Shown in pieces: positions 34,724 to 47,271 of a stretch of 64,000 bases of DNA; the first letter of the stretch is position 1, and each line of letters begins with the position of its first letter. The notes under the pieces were generated by a model. The model was not told the DNA's origin and searched no databases. It saw only the letters and a program-made list of their open reading frames with translations. The translations under genes were made by a program, and so were the position numbers. The DNA comes from Pholis gunnellus (Eukaryota; Chordata; Actinopteri; Perciformes; Pholidae), in contig OU342821.1 in the NCBI GenBank assembly GCA_910591455.2, positions 7,068,280-7,132,279 on the forward strand. The letters run 5' to 3'.

Positions 34724-35403
34724 GTACTTCCGGTCCCAACAGGGCCCTGAAGTAATGATAGAGAGGGTTAAGGTGCCTGTATCTTCATTTCAGCAGGTTG
34801 CTAATGCAGAGGTGTGTATAGATCACAGCTATTACTTTACTCTTCATTCCAATTTAAATAATTGAACTGGATTGAATGCATATTATTTGCAAATAGAAGA
34901 TAGGCCACAATTCTAACAGCTTTACAGTAACAGTGGAAGTTAATACAGTAACGGGGTTCAATGAAAACTAATCACTTTATTTGTACAGGCGATGATTCTC
35001 GCTACTCTTGCTATCTTTGTTTTTAAATGACAAACTTTTGAAAATGAGACCTCATTCTCAATGGATTTTGTCTACATAAAAGGTTAATAATAATAATAGA
35101 TTGAAAAAACTATCCAGCTGTTCAACCAGAGCTGAAATACTGATTAATGACTGAATAATAAATTAGTTTTTTGCTTAAAGTAAATGTCTTATCACTTAAT
35201 TTTCTTGCTACATTTTAAAGATCATATTTAAAATAAAATTATCCTTGCTGTGTCATTGAAAATATAATTATTAAATAATAGTGTATGTATAGGCAACTTG
35301 TATTGTTTAAAATAATGTCAGCAGGGACTGTTGGCCCTTGGGCATCTTCACATTATCAAATCTGGCCCTCTTTGAAAAAAGTTTGGACACCCCTGCTCTA
35401 TGG

Positions 35404-37580
35404 GGACTGAGGGACACCGATTCAGTACTGGTAGCTGGAGTTCACATCCTGAGCGTGGTGCCCTTAAACAAGGTACCAAACTCCTAACTGCTCAGGGTGC
35501 CAATATTTTTCTATATTCATTTATTTTCCTTCTTTTTCATCTACAAAGCGAGTATTTCAGTTCAGGCTAGGGTCACATGAATGTCAGTAGACACGTCCTG
35601 CCTCATGCTTCAAGTCACTGCTGCAGACCTTTTCTGTCGTAAACCAAGTTGTGCTATAGTGCCTAAACATAACCACCTCCTCCTCGCTATTTATTCAACA
35701 TCACAACCCATCTTTATGGACTGGTTTTGTAATTGGTCCTTTCACCCTGAGCTCTTTCCATTATCGTGGCTATACCTCCATGTTGACAGACGTTGGTTTG
35801 TGGGAATGTCTGAAACTGGACTTCCCACTGATAACCAGCCTCCGGTTATCTGTGTTTTGGGTCTGAGGGAAACATATCTGTCAGACATTTCCACTTCCTG
35901 CTCTCCTCTGCTCTCCTCTCTCATTTAGTGACCTCATCTGCGTTTGTGTGAGTTGCCAGTAAACCTTTAGGAACACAGTGTGAAGCCGTAAACATGCGAT
36001 CACTGTTACCAACCGCTTTCTGGAGGACGCAATCAGTGTTTAAGACTGTGGGATTCCTCTTAAATTTCAACTCTTACTGTAAGATTACGGCGGATAAATC
36101 CTGTTCACATTGGCAGGATTAGCTACAGGCAGACTCACTGTATCCGCTCTGCTGTTTGATAGATCAATTTAAGGCTGTGAAAGCTGCTGATTATCATGAG
36201 GGATGTATCCCTTACAACTCATGCCTGTACCTCCACGACGTCAGCTTTTTTCTGAATTAAGAAAAACCGCCTTGTTCTAAGCATGTTTTTAAAGGGTTTT
36301 ACTAGACTATGAGGAGTATTCCCACACCCTGAGCTAACTTCAAATTTGGTGACATGGTTTTCACTGGACAGCGATGTGACCTCATGGGAAACGTTTGTGC
36401 ATGAGCTCACGGCTGATCATCTGGGTTTAATCCTGAATTAGAGCACGTGAGAGATCGAGGGGGCGAGGGGTTGGGAATAGAAAGGCTGCTCCATCACTTT
36501 CTTAAAAACAGTAAAGACCTAGAAGCGGTTTTCTGTCACTTTCTCCATCTGCAGCACAGGACACTGTTTGGTCAAGGGCTGTTTTTTTTATTGGTTCTAA
36601 GAGGCAGAAAATGTTCGTAACCGATTGTGTTATCGTTCGCTACTGCGCGGTAAATGTTATTTGTTTTTTTAACATCATGTTGTCTTGTTCATGTGCTAGC
36701 TGGCTAACTAGCGCCTTGAATCCGTCCCGTCGCAACAAGAGCAAAGATAACCTTTGTTAGCGCGGCATGAACTGTTCGTGTTAGCTTCCTGCCCTTGTGT
36801 GTCTCCTGCCTGGGTGAATCGTAATTTGTTGCAAACGTCATTTACCGATGTGATCTTCCGTTACCCTTTCAAAATCAGCATTCGCGATCATGTGCAATGC
36901 GTGACAAAGGGTCGCACGTTGAGCTTTTTCTCAAGGGGTCTCTTGCCCAGAAGGTTGCAAACCACTGACATACAATATGGTTGTAATGTTTGGATGTCTC
37001 CGTACTGTTTACCATGTAGCATCATCTTCTGTCTTCACCTTTACACATTAACAGATTTTTTTGCTAAATGGATGAAAAACAAAACAAAGAATGTCATGAC
37101 CAACCATTAAATTTAGACATGAATAAAATTAAAAAGCATTGAATAAATCATAATAAATAACAAAAAATAAAATAAAAAAAAAATAAAAAAAGAATAAAAA
37201 CGGAAAAAGAAATGTATTAAAGGGAGCTTTTTCACTGCCAGCTCCCATGCTGACCTGACCATGAAGAGCAATTTCACTGTTGACAGGTGCAGCCCGAGGT
37301 CGAACCTCCAAACCTGTGATTAGTGGACAACCTGCTCTGAACTTCAACTTTATCTTTTTAAAATGTGTTTTTTCGTGCTAAATTTAAATACAAAGCGCTT
37401 AAGAATAGAATGAAAATGAACAGCAACGCATGGAAATGATCATTTAGGAAATAAAGGATATGATGAGAGACCAGTGGGCTGGTCGCTGCTGGAGGCCCCC
37501 ACTGTAGTCTGAGCTGAAGGAGTTTCTGGTGAAGCTGCATGATTTCATTTGATTTAGCACGAATCGTTTAAGAAGGCACA
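35404..37580. other. intergenic, no gene recognised
   Basis: 35404-35510 has repeat-like wording (CGTGGTGCCCTTAAACAAGG) related to fish SINE bodies. 35510-37580 is otherwise unassigned, with an A-rich segment at 37140-37215. Confidence 0.4.
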
Positions 37581-37589
37581 GCGGCAGGC

Positions 37590-38150
37590 ATTAAGAATAA
37601 CCTTAAAGAAATAGCCAATAGTCTCACTGATGGTCTCGTTTACTGATGTCGCTCAAAGAGCGACATCAGTATTACATTGAGACTGTTTCATGACCAGCTC
37701 ACAATTCTGTGTTGTAACTTTAAAATATTATGGACAAAGATTAAGAAAATGCTAAAATATGGAATGTATGGACGTCTATGAGAAAACGAAAATCTCACTT
37801 GATTCATTACCTCAGTAAACATTTAAAACATGACTTTATGGTCTCAATCGCTAGTTTCAAGTCTTCTTCAATACAGCATGATGTTCATTAGGTAAATGAT
37901 GGTCCATTTAGAGTCAAATAGACCATAAAGAGGAGTGAGGGCGGGCTTACTGTGATTGACAGGTTGATGCTGCTCCCAGCAGGGTCACTACATCACTCCT
38001 CCGCATTCGAAACATGGTAATCTCCGTTCATTAGTTGCGAAAACGCTAAGATGGCGTCGACAAAATCAAGGATTCAAAACGGCAGTCGACAAACGAATGG
38101 GTGACGTCACGATGAATACGTCCACTTCTTAAATACAGTCTATGGGGGGC
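37590..38150. mobile_element. probable non-autonomous teleost DNA-transposon copy
   Basis: The right part carries GAATGGGTGACGTCACGATG and ends CTTAAATACAGTCTATGG. Read in reverse, this is the CCATAGACTGTA start of an abundant fish repeat. The left part has a perfect hairpin (37641-37671). Superfamily not assigned and boundaries approximate; no target duplication identified. Confidence 0.45.
37641..37671. repeat. perfect 14-bp inverted repeat, 3-base loop
   Basis: TACTGATGTCGCTC, AAA, GAGCGACATCAGTA: all 14 positions pair. Flanking GTCTC (left) and GAGAC (right) extend the symmetry beyond a small mismatched region. Confidence 0.95.
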
Positions 38151-38580
38151 ACGTACATTGAGGGCATATCCCACAGGTATTCAGGCACTAGTCCACACCA
38201 ATAAAAGGAGTCAGGCACACCCTAGAAAAAGAGCATTCCTCTGTGACCGCCTGATCATCATGGATGCAAAGATATCATGTAGTCTGAGGAAAATTAGTGG
38301 AGAAAAAAAATAAATGTGCTCATAGATGTGGATTTTTAGGAAGTACTTATGTGCTCAAAAATAAAATAAATCAGAGCTGTAGGGACACACTGACAGCCAC
38401 CGTGGTCAAAATGAGATGGGAGACTGCGCTGAAATCTCCAGCAGTATTAACAGACTACTATGTTACTAGTTTGACACCTTCCAATTTATAACCCTTCATT
38501 TTCTGATTAATTTCCTGTCGTCTTGGTCTTAAGAACGTCTCCTGTGGCTCGTGTTAATTTGATCTCATGGGGAGAGCCCC
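38151..38580. other. intergenic, no gene recognised
   Basis: AT-rich sequence, ending in a C run of about 12 (38578-38589). Confidence 0.5.
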
Positions 38581-38589
38581 CCCCCCCCC

Positions 38590-39150
38590 GTAATATCTCC
38601 ACTTTAATTCTCAACGCTTCCTCTTCAAACTTATATTCCCGTCCTCTTCAATTTAGCTGAAAGGCTCAGGCAGATGGAACTGGTTCGACGGGCCGCAGCA
38701 AATGAATCGTTTTGGGAGTGAGATGAAATAACAGCAGCCAAACAATCGCGCCCCCCTCTTCAGAAGCGGCGACCTTCGAACTGCGTGGCAGCGCGGCTGC
38801 AAACCCCGAGGACAAACCCATTTCAGACTTCATCATGGAAAATCATGTTGGCCGTGTGTACGGACAGCGAGGGACAGGCTGAATTACTAAACTCCCCCGT
38901 ATTCCCATAATAGAGACCACACAATGGCACGCCGGCCAATTCTCTGGCCCGCTGTTAAAATGAAGCCCTATTCAGTTTTATGTAGGCCATCTGTAAGTCC
39001 ACTCATTCCTAAAAATAAAGACTGAGTGGAATAGGACATATTCATCGCTCTCTGCTCTCGCTCGGAGCTGAATGGGATCTCTGAAAGGAGAGAGAGCTGA
39101 GCCAGAGAAAACACAGAGCACGGCAATGTGATTGACTCTAGACCTGTGAA
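38590..39150. other. possible conserved non-coding element / enhancer
   Basis: About 550 repeat-free bases of balanced composition. TF-like words include ACCACACAATGG (overlapping RUNX-type and SOX-type sites, about 38919-38930), a perfect MEF2-type CTAAAAATAA (39009-39018) next to CATTCCT (TEAD-type), and GCCGGCCAATTC. No frame resembles a protein. Judged from texture only; conservation must be tested. Confidence 0.35.
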
Positions 39151-42100
39151 GTGGGCTAAATCTATTATTCAGACAGGACTGTAGGGTAAAGCCCTTACCT
39201 TAAGGGAAAAGAAAATCAATATTTGCAAAAATGGTCTTGAGCTTTACGGCAAACAACGCTGTTCAGCAAAAAGGTTAAAAAAAAGTTGAGAAGTTAGTCA
39301 GCCAAACTCAACAACAAACGCATGCAAATCTTCACCAAAACCTCACTATTTAAAAGCACTTTAGACTTTAGCACCGATGAGTATACCGTGCCTGTGCAAG
39401 CGCGAGACTGTTTATGCTCAAGCATGAATAAAGGTTTTAGTGAAGATGTGTTTGGGAAGAAGTGAGCACACGGTTGGATGAATGATACTTGGATTATGGC
39501 CTACTGGAGGAGTTATGTGAGAGATTTTAAACTGATGTTTTGATATAGTTTTGCTGTTGGTAATGGCGGCCCACATTTACAATTCATCAAGACTTTTCTC
39601 CGTTTTTTGATTTGTGGAGGCATGCGAGAATAACGTCTTCTTCTTCAAAGATTTAAGGTAACACCATCTTGACCATTTAAACTAATAAACTAGTCATTTT
39701 TCCATAGTTAAATACATTTAAAAAGGTATATTCACCACATCAACTGATGTGAATTTGACTAGAATAGAGAGGCTGAGATGAGAAGTACTGGGTCTCAGCT
39801 AAGCAAGGCTTGTTACCTTCAAGCAAGATTAGTCTAGCTGCTTATTTAGGATTAGACTGCCTATGTTTAAAGATCTCAAACCAGTTATTTATCAAAACGG
39901 TCTACAGTGAGGTCAAGATAATCCCGAGAAACATATTTGAGATCAAATGATGTGAATTTAGTCCGACACACAGGTTAAATGTTTTCAGTCAACTCAAGGT
40001 TTTGGCATGTAGGACAAAACTGTATTCATGGATGTGATAAAATGTTAAAAAGCCCTTTGATGCAGGCTTCAGCGTAGATCTAGCAGACAAGTGCTTGTTA
40101 GTGGTAGGCAGCACTAGCAGGGTAGATGAAGTGTATACGGTATTGTGTCGACGCTGATGCTTCCATGCAGCGTGGTACAGTAACTGTTACACAACAACAA
40201 CATGAAGCTGAAACACATGGGACAATACGGAGCTGCAGGCGGTGCAGAGGCAGGTGTTCTCCCAGCCCGGGGCCTCGGAGGGCCACCTGGCACCGAGGTA
40301 CGCACACGGTTACTGTATGAAGACACACACTTCAACACTGTAACCGCTTGAGATCCCAGGAGGCAGCTCACAGACAGGGCATCTCTACAACACACACTTT
40401 AACATACACAAACACGGGTACACACAACCAGTCGCCACGGAGATGACCTCTATAGTAGAATTAGTAGCGACAAAGTGGTACAAAGTAACTGGAGCAGGCA
40501 GCTGGTTGCAAATTGTTGATACGCTGATAACTTTGACAAATATGAAATATTTCTAAGTTTAAGGAAGTAATCTGCTGCCTTCAAATCAAACTGAAAATAC
40601 TTCGAAATGAGCAGTCAAGAGCTTGGTTTTGTTGGCGTTGAATTGGTTTTGAGGTGAAACAAGCTAAAAAAAAACTAAATAATGGACATATGAAGTATAA
40701 GTTAGCGATTCACAAATCATAAACTCAGAGCTTTCAGAAGCTTTGCATGTACTAAGTCATGGGAGCACATTGCCGGGTCGCTGAATGGTCTGAAACACAA
40801 CCCAACTCGGAGGCCCCAATAAAATGCATGACAAGATTTATGGGAATAACAAATGGACGCATGGACACATGCCACAGCATGTAGGCCAGTCTGTTATTTT
40901 CTACAGCAGGAAACCTAGTGCATCATGGGTCTTATTCCATGGCCGCTAACCAACTTATTGTTTCTGTTTGAAGTCATTTTAAAAAGACCAAGTCACATCA
41001 GGGAGAGAAAATAAGGGAAAAAGGCTCTCCGAGCTAACACACCTGCAAACTTTTGGCCAATTGTCAGTCAGCAGTTAAGTGCGGGTTAACTTGTAGTCAG
41101 TGTGCAGGCTTGTCAGCTTGGTTGCTAACTTGGACAATAACTTCATACAGTTTATTCAACAGATGTATTTTGCACCTTAGGCCTCTGGCTCATACTGTAA
41201 CTGTTCCCGCTCTTTGCTCACAGAGCCGCTTGTTCCCTCTGCTCCATCGCTAAAAGCCGCTCCACTCAATATCGCTCCGTGTTCAACCTGCTCTACTCAA
41301 TCGCTCACCGCTCGCTCTCCAGACAAAAGGAAGAAGAAAAAAGCTGAGTTATAATTCAAATAGGGCAGTCAGTAGGAGACCCGGATGCCATTTGTTTTAC
41401 ATTTGAAGCTTCTAATGAGTTTTTTCGAATTAAGTTTTGAATGACAAAAAAAAAAAAAAACAGAACGAAATCTCCAATTTCAATGAAGTGATTCATCCGA
41501 TTAGATGAGTTAGACTTTTTTTATTAAATCAATTTTCTTTATTGAATATAACTCTTCAGTGTCGGCGAGCCTTCCTTTCTGTGTGGCAAGTGGGAGCAAG
41601 AGGTTTTGAAGTGTAGTTTCTCAAAGACTAAACGCCAAGAAATATAGAATTAATCAGGGTATTCCATTAGATGAAGACATGATGTGAAGTTTGGAAATGA
41701 ATACGTCAAACAATGTTACGCAACCACCACTGGAATCAAATTCTACAAACAGCATTAAACTAATAATATTAGTGTAGCATCATCTTTATCTGCAACCAAT
41801 TAAAAACGAGGACTACATCTTTTATTCATATAATCACAGACAAAAAAAATTGTTCCTCTGCGGAAGATAGACAAATAACTTTTATTCATCTTAATTAACA
41901 TATGCACAAACATGTGCATACACGTGAAACGCTGAGAGGGGTTTTCTCTGTACAAATAGTGTGCCGTTAATGTGGACATTTTCACTGAAGCCATTCCTCA
42001 TTGCTTACATAACGATCTTGAATACTATAGTAGTCTTAGTCTGAATCGCTAGCAGCTTTACATAGACCGTTATAATAGAACTGTTGACTTACTACATGTC

Positions 42101-45080
42101 ACATGTTCCTTCTTCTGTGGTAACGTGTAAACATTCTTGTGCTAAGCCTTTCAGCCTGAAAGTCTGAAGCGATTTATTCTGAAATACATCCAATGTTATT
42201 GTTAAACGGTGAGAGTAAGGTATGCCAAAGGCCTGAAGTACCAACCTCTCATAAATTCAGACTGAATATAAACTGTTGTAGAGAGCTTGTGTTTACACAT
42301 TTGGAAGCCTGGTTATTGGTGAGGGGTCTGCAAATGTCAGGTCCTTTTCTGTCCGCACAGAAAAGGACCAACGCACCGAATAGCCACTGAACTGCTGATG
42401 CTGTGTCGCCTTTAGGGGAATGTGTTCTGTGAATGAATATCTTAACAGTTGGTAAACACAAATTAAAGTTATGAAATATGTAAACATTCATTTTAATCAT
42501 GCACTTCTAATTGTCCGACTCAGTTGGCTTAATTAGCAGACATTATCTTGCACTGCATTAAGGACTTTTATAAAGAACTAAAATCTCCTTTTAAAACAGC
42601 TTTAAAAACAATCCGCATCATTGTAACATTTCCGTGACATTAATTTAATTTTCCTTATTTCTAGTGCAGCTATCTCATTCTTTAGGACTCTGAATATACA
42701 ACCATCGTTGGTGAGAAAGGTTGTTTTGCAAGTGTTTAGCTGCTGTAGATTCTACATAATAAGAGGACGCCACAGCTGTCTGGTGTCTTCTGTGTGTGAA
42801 TAAAAGGGCTGATAATTAGGGACGGCATTTAAGAAGGCATCTTTATATTTACGAAAAGAGCATAAAACCCTGTACAGCTGACAGGCCCATGCTGCTGCTT
42901 TTGAACTGGCAATTACGTCACTGCAACCCCAGCTCCGTTTTCAACAGTTGTGTTTGTTCAGTCTCTAACTGTTAACTGCCTCATTAGAAGCAATCTTTGT
43001 TTGTACTTTTAGTTCTTTCAAGTTTCCCTTTAATGAAAAGACAAAACACCAAGAGCACTTCAGGATCTCTAACAACTCCACAGGTCCCCCCCGGGCTGGA
43101 GAATAGTGGACAAGGTCGACATGAAAAGAGCGGGTGGTGTTCACAGCGAGAGGTTTTGCTCCAGTTTTTCGAGTTGAACGACGTTGTTTCCGCCCCAACA
43201 GTACATCCCCGAAACATGTTCAACCTTCGCTTTCAATGTTTCAAGACTTGAAAGAAAATAATTTCCAACGTTTTGCTCAACGTGCTCAGGCACATGTGCA
43301 CATTTATTAGAGCGCTCAACAGAAAAACCACCAACACTCTGGCTGGTTTACAGAGCAGGAAACACTCGGGTCCTTCAAAAAGGCCACACCTGCAGGCAAA
43401 CAAGCGCGATCGTGACAACTGATCACAGGTGTGTGTCTGGTGAGTTTAACGGATCACAGTTCATCATGAGCAAAGTGTTTCTCTTTGTCAGGTGGAATAA
43501 TCAGGTTGAACACCGTCTCCAATATGATGAAGTAAGTGTCTGGAATGAGATGAAGACAAGACAAACACAGTCTGAGGAGGGAGGAAATGTTAGCTTTGGC
43601 ATTAGGACCAGAAGAAGTAGTTCAAGAATATTCAAGGACTTTCAGAAAGGAAACCTGGAAATGAGTCAGCATTGAAATAAGGTGTGTTGTTAACACAAGC
43701 TTAAAAGATTTGAACATTTTGTTCTGCGACATAAAATATGTTAGTAGTTACCCTTCTCGTGAATTTTGAAGCTTTGTGTCTAAGAAAAGGCGGTTGCTAA
43801 CAATCAATAGTTCGCCTTAAAGCTCCGTGGTGCAGTATGTTTATAGCCTGGAGATTTTATTTACTTTTCAAAAATCATAAACGTGGTGTTCATTTGTGAA
43901 AATGATCTTGCTGAACAAACATGTGTAAGTATCATAAATTGCCACAGACCTTACTTCCTGCAATAATCCCAAATCCATTGGGAAAGTTCCTGTGACTTTT
44001 TGTCGAGGGAACTGGTGCGATGCTAACCTCCAAACCTCCAAACCTCCAAACCTCCAAAATACGTCATCCCACAGCCGCCAATCTAGCTGGCTTGAACCGT
44101 CACTTGTCAAGCTTTGCTAGCTCGGGACTGTAACAGATCTTTGCTCTCTCGGTTCAGCGCGTATCAAGAGTTAAATGAAGTTTAACTGACTGTGAAAAAA
44201 CTCCCCCTGGATTTAATACAACCCATGACTGTGGAAATTCCATTGAAATGGATAGGATTCACTGTGTTAAATGTTGCCGTGACTGGGATATTTTTTCCAC
44301 TTTGTCGTATTCTTTTCTTCTTAGTGTCTTCATCTGATACTGTTAATCATTGGTTCCTAAATCTGGGGGTTTGTAGCCACCAATTGTTCACAAAATTAAA
44401 CTGACGGGTTGCGATTACCAAGATGGAAAAATAAGTTTTAAGAAGACGCATCGGTGTATATTTCTGACTTTTCTCTAATCTTCCTCCTTTTTTGTAAAAT
44501 AGAGAGTTTTACCTACACTGCAAACGTGTGATCTCAGAGGCTTCAGCAGTCTGAGTCAGAAGTCCCTTCATAGCAGTAATCTTTTTTTTTATTAAAATAC
44601 ATGTTATTGATTCCTGGGGTATCCTGGATAGGCTTTTGCTGCTGCTCAGATCAGACACACGTGTGATCAGTTGTCACTTAAGTGTTGGTGGTGTACGATC
44701 CTGTTTGTCTCATGCGCTGTAAGACTCTCACAATGACTTTCAGCCAGAACATGCTGGCGCTTTTACCCCGCTCTCATAAAAACCAACATGTGCCACACAC
44801 GGATGTAGTGGAATCCAGAAGTTCTTCCTGTTTTTTTACATTTTTTACAGTCTATTTCACTGCTTCACGTTAATGCAGCTTGGAGTTTGTCGCGGGCAGC
44901 TTCTAGAACAGAAACATATGGTCTTATAATCTACTATAATGTAGAAACTCTCCTGTGGGAACTCCTGAAATAAAACTGAAGACGCAGCTTGTGGTGGCAT
45001 GCAGAAATAAAAGAAATGTTTTAAAGTCCTTGTCATCTGTTAAATATCTGCTCCAGATTTACATTGCAATATACTTTAAT
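39151..45080. other. intergenic, no gene recognised
   Basis: Largely AT-rich and unassigned. Noted within: a poly(A) run (41446-41460) and an 8-bp tandem array at 44025-44059. 43060-43420 and 42880-42960 are repeat-poor. No coding exon, tRNA or rRNA is visible. Confidence 0.45.
44025..44059 (+). repeat. (AACCTCCA)4 minisatellite
   Basis: Four head-to-tail copies of AACCTCCA followed by AAA. Confidence 0.9.
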
Positions 45081-45089
45081 AACAATATT

Positions 45090-45370
45090 TTCAGATAGCT
45101 GTTTGACATTTGTACAGTTCTCTTTTTGAATGTCTCAGTGTAAAGTGATCCCCTGACTCTTCAAACGGCACCAGCAGATCAAAGTTTGCACTAATCTCGG
45201 GCAATATCTCCAAATGTTCCAGATGGATTGCTGTGAAATTTAGTTCCAGACATGCATGGTTCTAAGACAATGAGTCATAATGACTGAAGTGATTTTCTTC
45301 TAGCAAAGACGGGTCAAAATTTCAAATTGTCCATAATGTGGCTGTAGACTGATAATAGGGTTTGTTATTT
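45090..45370. mobile_element. teleost LINE-like dispersed repeat fragment, copy 1
   Basis: It contains GTGATCCCCTGACTCTTCAA, AAATGTTCCAGATGGATTGC and CTGTGAAATTTAGTTCCAGA, wording of a very common fish repeat with 'ATGGATTGCCATGAAATTTGG' and 'GGTGATCCCCTGACTTTT' blocks. A weaker relative lies at 53395-53620. Confidence 0.5.
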
Positions 45371-45723
45371 CACTTTTATTTCAAGGTAACTTGTATAGCA
45401 GCCAGAGTAACTGGCTGATGACTGGATTGGTGTGGTTAAAGTTCATTTAAACCAATAGGCAATACAAATAATCTCCAAAAAAGAGAGGTCAGGGCAGGTT
45501 TATATTTTAAGATTTTAAGTTTTATGTTTTGTTTTTGGTTAACATCGTGGAAATAGGTGTTTTAACTTGCATATGTTATCCCTTGGAGTCTTGTGTCTTG
45601 TAGATTACTAAATAAATAATATTGAGGGGGAAAAGAAATCTGCCTGAGATGGCAGAGCCTGAAAACTGACCCCAGAGATCATGTCAAAGGGCTGGATATT
45701 CTCAGACGTCATGACCTCTGCCT

Positions 45724-45759
45724 ACACACACACTTTAACACACACACACACACACACAT
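45724..45759 (+). repeat. (CA)n microsatellite, interrupted
   Basis: CA units are interrupted by CTTTAA. Confidence 0.9.
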
Positions 45760-45879
45760 ATAAAACCCTGCAGACAGACAGGAGCATGCTCAGCACACCC
45801 TCAGCTGGTGTTTGTTCTCCTACATTCCTTCCCTTTGTGAGCCGCAGTTTGAGTCCCCCGCCCTCCCCTTCTCCTGTTT

Positions 45880-46080
45880 GACATTCCTTCCTTTTATATG
45901 CCTTTTCTTTGTTAATTAGCCAGAATGTTTTTATTGCTTGGCTAATTAACATAGCTTTACAGTGAGGTGACACCTGGTTCTGTTTCCCATGCCTGCTATA
46001 GTACGGAGCCATTAACCAGCCTCGGGATCAGGAGTGTATGGTGGCCACCAGACGCCTGCTCACATGGTTTGATGGATGAG
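45880..46080. other. possible regulatory element with inverted homeodomain sites
   Basis: Repeat-poor stretch containing the perfect inverted repeat at 45910-45951, followed by CACCTGG (E-box type) and CCATTAACC. Function is inferred only. Confidence 0.3.
45910..45951. repeat. perfect 13-bp inverted repeat with TAATTA cores
   Basis: The left arm TGTTAATTAGCCA (45910-45922) and right arm TGGCTAATTAACA (45939-45951) are exact reverse complements separated by 16 bases. Each arm holds a TAATTA homeodomain core in the context TAATTAGC. Confidence 0.95.
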
Positions 46081-46269
46081 TAACTTTGGTCCATTAGTCA
46101 TGCAGTGCCACTAACTCCCTGGGCTGAACAGGTTTGAGACGGCCGATTATCACCAATGAAAAATGAAACCGCAATTACTTTTTTTTCTAAACTTTGGCAG
46201 GGCCTTGTTCTCTTTCTTTCACTCATAAAGAACTCAACTCCTGTTCCTTTTTTAGCAATTGTATTGGCT

Positions 46270-46270
<1 letters not shown>

Positions 46271-46309
<39 letters not shown>

Positions 46310-46417
46310 AGATATAAGAAATCAAATACCTAACTTAAAATGTCTTACTAAAGACTGAAAAACTAAAACATTCAGTGTCAGAAAAATGTTCTAAAATATA
46401 TATATATATATATATAT
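46271..46417 (+). repeat. (CA)n and (TA)n microsatellites
   Basis: A CA run at 46271-46307 and an 11-unit TA run at about 46396-46417 lie within 150 bases. Confidence 0.9.
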
Positions 46418-46624
46418 GCATATACTGCCCATATTAAAGGGATTATGGCCCCTGGCACACATTCATCTGAAAGAGGTGAATTGTGGGTGTGCACAGCACA
46501 AGATGAAAATTTGAGGAAAAACTTCCCAAATATATAATTTAATATTTAAAAAAAAGGCTCGGTAATTTCCTAAAACAGCTCGGCAGATTTGTATCAAAAG
46601 TTACTCAAACAGCAGTGATTAGTG

Positions 46625-46835
46625 CATTTTCTGGGGCCTATTTTCAGTGGCGGATTAACACATACAGTATTTGGTGCAGTGTGTGCAGGACGGTGTACGT
46701 ATGTGGCATTGAGTCAAAATAAACTACAGTGTGTGTGCTCATGTTAATGACAGAACATGCCATCCAACAACAGTGTGGCTCATTGATGTGTTTTTGATTG
46801 AGGGCTTTGGACAACTAAACAATTAATATAAGATC
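46625..46835 (+). mobile_element. unnamed dispersed repeat, copy 1
   Basis: GCAGGACGGTGTACGTATG, a shared AAAATAAACTACA block and GTGTGGCTCATTGATG occur in the same order as at 62440-62600. The pair defines a repeat, though no termini are evident. Confidence 0.55.
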
Positions 46836-47271
46836 TGGAGAGATGCCACCAAAAAAAAGGCTGCAAGAAGAAAATCGTCAGCAGTAGTGAAATTGAGGCA
46901 ATGTTAAACTAAGTAAACGTGTGATTTTCCAGAACGTTACGGTGTACCAGGAAAATCAAAGAGCATCAAAGAGCATTATGTGATACATTCAGAAGCTCAA
47001 CGCACACAATATGTCATCAAAGGGTTTTTTATATTTTAATTAGGGATCAATGGACCAAAAGTATTTGTTTTGCCCACAAATGTAATAATCCAATTATCAT
47101 TATGATTAATGTAAAACATATAAAATTATAAATTTGATTATATGATATTCCTCCATTTCTTTATGTTCCTCAAATAAAATAAAAAACTTGTTTGACGAAC
47201 AATTTGCGGACGGTGAAAACAAGGTGTTTTGGTCTTGCTAAGATTGCTCTTGATCACTCGTAAAATGTTCT

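Larger units (their letters stand above)
33840..35395. mobile_element. complete hAT-type DNA transposon, non-autonomous
   Basis: The left terminus CAGGCATGTCCAAAG and the inverted right terminus CAGGGGTGTCCAAAC match at 12 of 15 positions. The element is flanked by a perfect 8-bp direct repeat, CTCTATGG (33832-33839 and 35396-35403), the target-site signature of the hAT superfamily. The length is 1,556 bp, too short for an intact transposase, and no long frame exists. Inside are two short coding remnants (34068-34124 and 34589-34723), a 22-bp tandem duplication (34501-34544) and a C run (about 34138-34148). GGCCCGCGGGCCAA near the left end and GGGCATCTTCACATTATCAA near the right are familiar from abundant fish hAT elements. 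Confidence 0.88.
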
